Shown: positions 6,079 through 10,519 of the stretch, in pieces | Layout of the letters: every line of letters begins with the position of its first letter | How positions within the stretch are numbered: position 1 is the first letter of the stretch | From: an uncultured Gammaproteobacteria bacterium | GTDB taxonomy: Bacteria; Pseudomonadota; Gammaproteobacteria; CAJQNE01 | Length of the DNA: 10,519 bases | Reading direction: 5' to 3' | Assembly: GCA_905479545.1 (NCBI GenBank) | Contig: CAJQNE010000264.1 | Coordinates: 1 to 10,519, forward strand | Translations under genes and position numbers: made by a program | The notes under the pieces: model-generated | What the model was told of the DNA's origin: nothing | Database searches by the model: none | What the model saw: the letters and a program-made list of their open reading frames with translations, nothing else

Positions 6079-6735
6079 TCAGGCCAAAACAATTTCGAAA
6101 TAGGCACGAGGTTCGGTCGCCGCTTTGCTCTCAGTCGTCTCCAGTGTAACGGTTAAAGCCCGTTGTTCGCTGCGGGAAAGCCAGCCATAGAGCGCGTCTT
6201 TAAGATTTCGGCTGTTCTTGGCAATATACATCTGAGTCGTTAGTTGGCGACCCAGCGGCGCCGTCACCCCGAAGTGAATATGCGGTGTTCGGCCAGGGTA
6301 GGGGACCGGCACAATAGTGCGGAATTCGTAGTTGCCTTCCGCGTCGCTTACCGTCCTGCCGTACCCCTGAAAATTATCGTCGCGGCTTTCCTCCGGACGA
6401 TCTGCTGAGTGACGGTAGTGTCCGGTCGCGTCACACTGCCAGATTCGCACAGTGGCGTTGGCGACTGGCTCGCCACTCGTGCTGACAACCCGACCACTTA
6501 ACCGTAAAGGTTGTCCCATGGCGGCAGGCGCATCTTGCCCGACAGAGGTCAGGTCTGCTTCCGATTCTGAGAAAGGTTGGTCGTTAGAACTGAAGGCCGT
6601 CGGCTCAGGGTAAAAAGGCCCTGCGGTCTGCGCCGGAGTTGGCTGTTTTCGCTCGGCCAATACCTGTAACGGGCTCATTAATGGCACGGACAAAATGGAT
6701 TTAATCAGTTTGCGGCGGCTGAATAGTGGTTTCAT
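6079..6735 (-). CDS. Exported intradiol ring-cleavage dioxygenase family protein (218 aa)
   Basis: This is a homologue of the protocatechuate 3,4-dioxygenase family, non-haem Fe(III) enzymes that cut catechols between the two hydroxyls. The family hallmark QTAGPFYP is at residues 36-43. The iron ligands can be placed: Tyr107 (ATGHYRH), Tyr146 (VPYPG), His152 and His154 (PHIHF); all four are present. The loop between the second Tyr and the first His is shorter than in classical PcaH. The N-terminus SRRKLIKS (residues 6-13) followed by a hydrophobic stretch is a twin-arginine signal, so it is predicted to be periplasmic or extracytoplasmic, unlike cytoplasmic catabolic enzymes. The ATG at 6735 has GGAG nine bases upstream and is preferred over a GTG 42 bases upstream. 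No other ring-cleavage pathway genes are nearby, so the substrate is unknown. Confidence 0.9.
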   Translation of the reverse strand: MKPLFSRRKLIKSILSVPLMSPLQVLAERKQPTPAQTAGPFYPEPTAFSSNDQPFSESEADLTSVGQDAPAAMGQPLRLSGRVVSTSGEPVANATVRIWQCDATGHYRHSADRPEESRDDNFQGYGRTVSDAEGNYEFRTIVPVPYPGRTPHIHFGVTAPLGRQLTTQMYIAKNSRNLKDALYGWLSRSEQRALTVTLETTESKAATEPRAYFEIVLA

Positions 6736-6887
6736 TGCTTGTGGCTCCATCGCTGTGAGAGTTTCACGGTACAACACCGCGCGCTTTTTGACGCAATGTT
6801 TGCAGTCGACTGACAGTAGTTTACTGCCCAGCGTTCCAGGCGAAAGAGCTTGTTGTACAAATTACCCACGTAGTCGAAGCTGTCCAT
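6732..6887 (-). CDS. Possible small ORF overlapping the dioxygenase start (51 aa)
   Basis: An ATG at 6887 opens a 51-codon frame beginning MDSFDYVGNLYNKLFRLERW. Its TGA overlaps the dioxygenase ATG as ATGA, the layout of translationally coupled genes. The first 26 residues look protein-like; the second half (SARCCTVKLSQRWSHKQ) looks like translated non-coding sequence. The ribosome binding site is weak, and the start abuts the palindromic repeat at 6890, so this could be the tail of a gene cut off by that element, or chance. I do not recognise a family. Confidence 0.25.
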   Translation of the reverse strand: MDSFDYVGNLYNKLFRLERWAVNYCQSTANIASKSARCCTVKLSQRWSHKQ

Positions 6888-6889
6888 AA

Positions 6890-6972
6890 CCGTTCAGCCT
6901 GAGCCTGTCGAAGGCCCTTAGCATGCGCTTCGATACTTCGACCTTGTCCAGTGTTAGCGTGAACGTGAACGG
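6890..6972. repeat. Dispersed palindromic repeat (TTCAGCCTGAGCCTGTCGAAGG type)
   Basis: Terminal arms CCGTTCA (6890-6896) and TGAACGG (6966-6972) are inverted, and GTCGAAG (6907-6913) pairs with CTTCGAC (6936-6942). It is the second copy in this window of the class at 5817-5889, with the same head and GAGC...TCGAAG core. It lies between the DJ-1-like and dioxygenase genes and may end the upstream transcript. Confidence 0.7.
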
Positions 6973-7003
6973 TTCTTTGTTAAGGAGTAGAACTCTTCAG
7001 CTG

Positions 7004-7702
7004 TTACTTTTTCGGCAAATACTTCAGCACTTCCTGCCATTCAATCAGTCGGTTCAGCTGTATCGTCTCAAACACTTCTTTGGCACTGGACGGGCGGCTC
7101 ATTAGCGACAGCATTACCAGCGCGGCTTCATAAGAGGGTATGCCGCCATTACTGGATATGCGGTTGCGGTCGACGACGACATTCTGGTCGAAAACCACAT
7201 CAATTTTCGGGAACTGCTTGCGTAGCTGTTTTTCGCCACCGAACCAGGTGGTGGCTTTGTAGCCATCGAGCAAACCGGCGTGGGCGTATAAGAAGGCACC
7301 GGAGCAGTTACTGGCCAACCAACGTACTTCCTTCGCCCGGTTTTTCAGAAACGCCGTTAAATCGTCGTTTTCGAACAGTGAGTCCATCACATAAGAACTG
7401 GTGGAAATGAGCGCGGTTAATTTCGGCGCATCATAAATCGTCGCATCGACGGTCAGGCGCACGCCTTCCTCGGTAGTAATAAACGACTTTTTCTCGACAC
7501 CGATAAGCACTACTTCATAGTCTGAAAACCAGGCTTTACGGGTGGCGACGCCAAAAACTTCAGCCGGTGCGATCACATCGCTGGTTAGCACGCCGTCGTA
7601 TACCAATATGCCGATTCGTTGGTCGGCGGCCGCGGCGTTGCCAGCCCAGGCGATTGCCGCAGTGCAATACAGAAAAGCTAGAATGGGTTTTAATTTGGAC
7701 AT
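7004..7702 (-). CDS. Secreted DJ-1/PfpI family protein (232 aa)
   Basis: This belongs to the DJ-1/PfpI (class I glutamine amidotransferase-like) superfamily, close to the N-terminal domain of GlxA-type AraC regulators but without the DNA-binding part. Residues 1-26 (MSKLKPILAF...AGNAAAA) form a Sec signal peptide, so it is predicted periplasmic. The core starts RIGILVYDGVLTSDVIAPAEVF (27-50). The nucleophile elbow is SNCSGAFLYAHAGLLDG with Cys133. At the place where relatives often have ATTHW, this protein has ATTWFGG, so the usual His is absent. The ATG at 7702 is chosen because of the signal peptide; the 41 extra codons upstream are translated from a palindromic repeat (PSPRPFPKRKG) and are not real. 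The reaction is unknown; isocyanide hydratase-like or chaperone/protease-like roles are known in the superfamily. Confidence 0.88.
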   Translation of the reverse strand: MSKLKPILAFLYCTAAIAWAGNAAAADQRIGILVYDGVLTSDVIAPAEVFGVATRKAWFSDYEVVLIGVEKKSFITTEEGVRLTVDATIYDAPKLTALISTSSYVMDSLFENDDLTAFLKNRAKEVRWLASNCSGAFLYAHAGLLDGYKATTWFGGEKQLRKQFPKIDVVFDQNVVVDRNRISSNGGIPSYEAALVMLSLMSRPSSAKEVFETIQLNRLIEWQEVLKYLPKK

Positions 7703-7743
7703 TGTCCGTTCCGTGGTTGTGTGGAATTTTCTGTGCAGTATGG

Positions 7744-7830
7744 CGCTACTCCCTTTCCTTTTGGGAAAGGGGCGGGGTGAGGGTAAGACTAAGCGGTATG
7801 GTAAAAGTTTACTATCAACCCTCACTGTGC
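7744..7830. repeat. Dispersed repeat, CCCTTTCC...GGAAAGGG / GGGGTGAGGG type
   Basis: CCCTTTCC (7751-7758) pairs with GGAAAGGG (7764-7771) around a 5-base loop, followed by GGGGTGAGGG. A GTGAGGG/CCCTCAC pair (7777-7783 and 7819-7825) encloses the remainder. This resembles a common intergenic repeat of beta- and gammaproteobacteria. It lies just upstream of the DJ-1-like gene and explains the false N-terminal extension of that frame. Confidence 0.6.
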
Positions 7831-7888
7831 AACTGGAACATAGGTAACACTTTAAACCGGCAGCCGCTGCTTAAGGGAAGAGGTAGAT

Positions 7889-8755
7889 CTAATCTGCGGC
7901 AGGGGCACTAACCGCTGCTGCTGGTGCCTGCTTAGGCTCCTTCACCATTACCGAAGAGCCATCCTTTCGCACCAGCGGCCACAATAGTTGTTGGGCCACG
8001 CCTACCGGCTGCAGATTTTCTACGCCGTAGGCCTGCGGATATCCGCGGGTGATTTTGGCGGTGCCAAACAGCACATCCCAGAAGAAAAACAGGTTGCCGT
8101 AGTTGCCTTTGTAATGGGTGGCCGGGTCGTCGCCATGTTTGCCGTGGTGAGCGTGGTGGGTGGCGGGGGTGGATATGGTGCGTTCCAGCAGCCACATTAG
8201 CGGCGCTAGGGCTGGTATTTGGTAGAGCTTTTTGTCCCAGCAGGCATCGGAGTGTGCGGCAATGATTACGGTCATTTTTATCGTTAGATATACCGCGTAC
8301 ACCCAACCTAGCCCGAGCCAAACCAGCGCGCCTGAAAAATACAGTCCAGGCATTATCAGGTAGTAAAAAATGCCGTTGCGATAAACAATGCGTACGCCCA
8401 TATATTCAGCGTCGTGGTGGGCGCGGTGCAGATTGTAGAGCCAGGGAATTCGGTGCGAGAAGCGATGTAACCAGTATTGCGTCAGGTCGTCGAACAGAAT
8501 AAAGAGTAGAAAAGCGACTGGAATTGAAAGCCCGGCTAACGCGCCTTGGTATTGGCTGATGGTTGAATCCAGCAGTAAATAAACCATAACAATGATGAGA
8601 GGCTGAGTGAGAAATAGCAGGGCACCGGCTCCCAGAATCTCTACCGCCACATCCTTGCTGCTCTGACCGGCTTTAACAAAAAATGAGCTGCGTATTGCCT
8701 CGATGATGGCGAATAGCGTGAAAATGCTGATGATAGCTAGTATTTCAGGTTTCAT
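7889..8755 (-). CDS. Fatty acid hydroxylase / sterol desaturase family membrane protein (288 aa)
   Basis: This is an integral membrane di-iron oxygenase of the fatty-acid-hydroxylase superfamily, which hydroxylates or desaturates lipid substrates with O2. The diagnostic histidine clusters are intact: H97-RFS-H101, H110-RA-H113-H114, His168, and H200-H201-A-H203-H204. Hydrophobic segments at about 4-20, 40-62, 72-90, 128-150 and 152-168 give the expected membrane topology with the clusters on the cytoplasmic side. The length is typical. The C-terminal ~20 residues are a Pro/Ala-rich tail. The substrate (sterol-like, carotenoid, fatty acid or alkyl glycerol) cannot be told. The start at 8755 is the first Met and precedes the first membrane segment; the Shine-Dalgarno is weak. 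It is divergent from the M48 gene with a 215-bp gap and lies 186 bp upstream of the DJ-1-like gene on the same strand, a gap that holds a repeat, so co-transcription is uncertain. Confidence 0.92.
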   Translation of the reverse strand: MKPEILAIISIFTLFAIIEAIRSSFFVKAGQSSKDVAVEILGAGALLFLTQPLIIVMVYLLLDSTISQYQGALAGLSIPVAFLLFILFDDLTQYWLHRFSHRIPWLYNLHRAHHDAEYMGVRIVYRNGIFYYLIMPGLYFSGALVWLGLGWVYAVYLTIKMTVIIAAHSDACWDKKLYQIPALAPLMWLLERTISTPATHHAHHGKHGDDPATHYKGNYGNLFFFWDVLFGTAKITRGYPQAYGVENLQPVGVAQQLLWPLVRKDGSSVMVKEPKQAPAAAVSAPAAD

Positions 8756-8970
8756 GGGCAGTTCGCTCTTTGACTATGAGGTGCCGGACGCGGATTTCAT
8801 GGTTTTACCATTGCACAACACGGGCAGTGTGACGTCTATGGCTGCATTGATTCGTCAGGCGGTCTCGAAACCCAGTGCGGGGCTGTGTAACAGTGAAACT
8901 AACGGCGGTGCTTTGCAGTCGTTACACTCAACAGTATGGCGTCGCCTTGACACATTGTATCGGGACGAAA
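8756..8970. promoter_or_regulatory. Divergent promoter region of the hydroxylase and M48 genes
   Basis: This 215-bp gap must hold promoters for both divergent genes. No strong -35/-10 pair stands out: TTGCAG (8914-8919) with TATGGC 16 bp downstream is the best plus-strand candidate and is weak. Frames that cross it on the plus strand lack a Shine-Dalgarno and overlap the hydroxylase antisense. Confidence 0.3.
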
Positions 8971-10359
8971 ATGGCACAGAGACACTTCGGCAAGCGAATA
9001 TTCGATGGTGAATTAACCCGCCGGGATTTTATGCGGTTAACGGCTTGCAGCGGTGCGGCAATAGCGGCGACGTCTGCGCTGCAGGGCTGTGCGGTTGACC
9101 CGGTTACCGGCAAGCGCTCGCTGGTTGGTCTGAGCACGGCTCAGGAACGCGAAATTGATAAGCAGTACGCGCCGCATCAGTTTTCCAACGACTATGGTGC
9201 GGTGCAGGACGACGAGCTAAATACTTATCTCCGCAACATCGGCTCGCAGATGGCGGCGAACACCCATCGCCCCGATATGCCTTACGACTTCACCGCATTG
9301 AATGCTATCTACGTGAACGCCTATACCTTCCCGGCAGGCAGCGTCGGAATTACCCGTGGCATTCTGCTGGAAATGGACAGCGAGGATGAGTTGGCCGGGT
9401 TGGTAGGGCATGAGCTAGGCCATGTGAACGCCCGCCATGCGGCCGAGCAAGCGGGCCGCAGCATGGTGGCGCAGTTGGCTGTACTCGGCGCGACAATTGC
9501 GGCTGCCAATTCGAGCGACTACAACGATATGAGCCGCTATATTCAGCTCGGCGGCAGCATTGGCGCGAGTGCGTTGTTGGCCAAATACAGTCGCGATAAC
9601 GAACGTGAGGCCGACCAGCTCGGTATGCAATACATGGCACAAAGCGGCCATAACCCACAGGGCATGGTGCAGCTGATGGAAATGCTCACTGAGAAATCCA
9701 AATACAAACCCGACCTGATCGAAACGATGTTTTCATCCCACCCGCTGAGTACCGAGCGGTACGCGACTGCGAAGCAGCGAGTCGACAAGGAATACGTCAG
9801 CGAAGCGGGTCGGCGCTTACGGCGCGAGCGCTATATGGATAACACCGCAAGCTTACGGGCCATTGGCCCGGCGATTAAACAAATGCAGGCGGGCTCAGAG
9901 AAAATGTCGAAAGAGAAATTTGCAGAGGCAGAGCCTGAGTTCACCAGTGCCTTACTGCAAGCACCGGAGGATTACGCTGGTTTGGTGATGATGTCTAAAT
10001 GCCAGATGGCGCAGAAAAAACACGATGATGCACAGCAGTTCTTGGAACGCGCTAAGGCCGCTTACCCGGAAGAGGCTCAAGCGCTGCACGCTAGTGGTGT
10101 GAACAAAATGGCATTGAAGCAATACGATGCAGCGCTAGCCGAATTCACAGAGTTTGAAGAGAAACTGCCTGGCAATGCCGATACAACTTTTCTGAAAGGC
10201 GTCGCGCAGGAATCGATGCAAAACCCGCGTGAGGCAGCGAAAGAGTACGCCCGCTTCATACAGCAAGTACGCAGCGGCGACTCGGCGCAGCATGCGTATC
10301 AGCGTTTGGATGAGTGGGGCTATATGCGGCGAAGGTCAGGCTCGATCCTGACGAAGTAA
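8971..10359 (+). CDS. M48 family metalloprotease lipoprotein with TPR-like C-terminus (462 aa)
   Basis: This is a zinc metalloprotease of the M48 family, BepA/Oma1-like, which in Gram-negatives degrades or matures misassembled outer-membrane proteins in the periplasm. The zinc site is intact: H147-E-L-G-H151 in GLVGHELGHVNARH, with the third ligand Glu211 in NEREADQLG. The N-terminus has LTRRDFMRL (residues 15-23), a twin-arginine motif, then a hydrophobic stretch ending LQGC with Cys40 as a candidate lipobox cysteine, so it looks like a Tat-exported lipoprotein. Residues about 310-450 contain repeated alpha-helical units (EAEPEFTSALLQAPEDYAGL, KQYDAALAEFTEFEEKLP) like TPRs. The ATG at 8971, with GGGA five bases upstream, is preferred over a GTG 96 bases earlier because it gives a normal signal. 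It ends 4 bp from the convergent pirin gene. Confidence 0.92.
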   Translation: MAQRHFGKRIFDGELTRRDFMRLTACSGAAIAATSALQGCAVDPVTGKRSLVGLSTAQEREIDKQYAPHQFSNDYGAVQDDELNTYLRNIGSQMAANTHRPDMPYDFTALNAIYVNAYTFPAGSVGITRGILLEMDSEDELAGLVGHELGHVNARHAAEQAGRSMVAQLAVLGATIAAANSSDYNDMSRYIQLGGSIGASALLAKYSRDNEREADQLGMQYMAQSGHNPQGMVQLMEMLTEKSKYKPDLIETMFSSHPLSTERYATAKQRVDKEYVSEAGRRLRRERYMDNTASLRAIGPAIKQMQAGSEKMSKEKFAEAEPEFTSALLQAPEDYAGLVMMSKCQMAQKKHDDAQQFLERAKAAYPEEAQALHASGVNKMALKQYDAALAEFTEFEEKLPGNADTTFLKGVAQESMQNPREAAKEYARFIQQVRSGDSAQHAYQRLDEWGYMRRRSGSILTK

Positions 10360-10363
10360 TTAT

Positions 10364-10519
10364 CTAGTCCGGTAATGGAATAAACTCATTTTCGTCGCCG
10401 ATTACCTTCGGAAACCGACCTTCGCGCCAGTCATCCCTGGCTTGCTCAATGCGCTCCTTACGGCTGGAAACGAAGTTCCAGTCGATAAATCGCCGGGCCA
10501 TTTTTTCGCCGCCAATAAC
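10364..10519 (-). CDS. Pirin family protein, C-terminal end (partial)
   Basis: The last 51 codons of a minus-strand gene that enters from the right edge. The translation ends RFIDWNFVSSRKERIEQ...GRFPKVIGDENEFIPLPD, which matches the conserved C-terminus of pirins (WNFVSSSKERIEQAK...GRFPKVPGDEEEFIPLP). Pirins are cupin-fold iron-binding proteins; some have quercetinase activity and some act as regulators, but the iron-binding N-terminal domain is outside the window, so function cannot be judged. The stop (TAG) is 4 bp from the convergent M48 stop, leaving no room for a separate terminator. Confidence 0.88.
   Translation of the reverse strand, partial: VIGGEKMARRFIDWNFVSSRKERIEQARDDWREGRFPKVIGDENEFIPLPD

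Noticed and set aside
7800..7812. GTAAA-AG-TTTAC palindrome as an operator for the DJ-1-like gene
   Set aside because: Arms are only 5 bp, A+T-rich, and sit within a dispersed repeat, so chance is the simplest explanation.
7703..7825. 41-codon N-terminal extension of the DJ-1-like protein
   Set aside because: It is translated from the CCCTTTCC/GGGGTGAGGG repeat and would put the clear signal peptide in the interior of the protein.
8875..8970. GTG start adding 32 residues to the M48 protease
   Set aside because: It would bury the twin-arginine signal about 48 residues in; the ATG at 8971 has a better ribosome binding site and gives a normal signal length.
8703..9011. Plus-strand 102-codon frame across the hydroxylase-M48 gap
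   Set aside because: It overlaps the hydroxylase start antisense and the M48 start in another frame, has no Shine-Dalgarno, and shows no recognisable motif.
10334..10352. GTCAGG-CTCGAT-CCTGAC hairpin as a terminator for the M48 gene
   Set aside because: It lies inside the coding sequence and has no following T-run, although it could affect termination between the convergent genes.

Overview
The window looks like chromosomal DNA from a gammaproteobacterium, probably an aquatic member of the Pseudomonadales/Cellvibrionales neighbourhood. This rests on the uvrA / MFS-transporter divergent pair (as in Pseudomonas), REP-type palindromes carrying a GTAG head, and a chromosomal integron-type cassette array whose attC sites resemble each other. 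The species cannot be fixed from sequence alone.

Layout: (1) 1-1334 is a minus-strand integron gene-cassette array without a visible integrase. Two attC sites (88-177 and 877-984) bound a 789-bp two-gene cassette (a small BamE/SmpA-like lipoprotein plus an orphan 100-aa protein). Upstream of it is a 451-bp cassette with no credible ORF. A third cassette is cut by the window's left edge. The array starts at 1334, about 215 bp past the stop codon of uvrA. (2) 1550-5798 holds uvrA (minus) and, divergently, an MFS exporter (plus), with a 91-bp shared promoter region. (3) 5799-6078 is a palindrome-rich spacer: one dispersed palindrome, REP-like units, a perfect 25-bp inverted REP pair, and then a decayed second copy of the last codons of the MFS gene. 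(4) 6079-8755 carries three minus-strand genes separated by repeat-bearing gaps: a Tat-type intradiol dioxygenase homologue, a secreted DJ-1/PfpI-family protein and a membrane fatty-acid-hydroxylase/sterol-desaturase family protein. (5) 8971-10359 (plus) is an M48 metalloprotease with Tat-like and lipobox features and a TPR-like C-terminus. It converges on the 3' end of a pirin gene that runs off the window.

How the genes relate: only the two genes of the cassette (15-bp gap) look like a tight operon. UvrA is DNA repair; the M48 lipoprotein, DJ-1-like protein and dioxygenase are all predicted to be exported, but nothing in the sequence shows that they share a pathway. The parts most worth attention are the integrase-less cassette array next to uvrA, its ORF-less leading cassette with a promoter-like element pointing at the two-gene cassette, and the duplicated MFS tail flanking the REP cluster.
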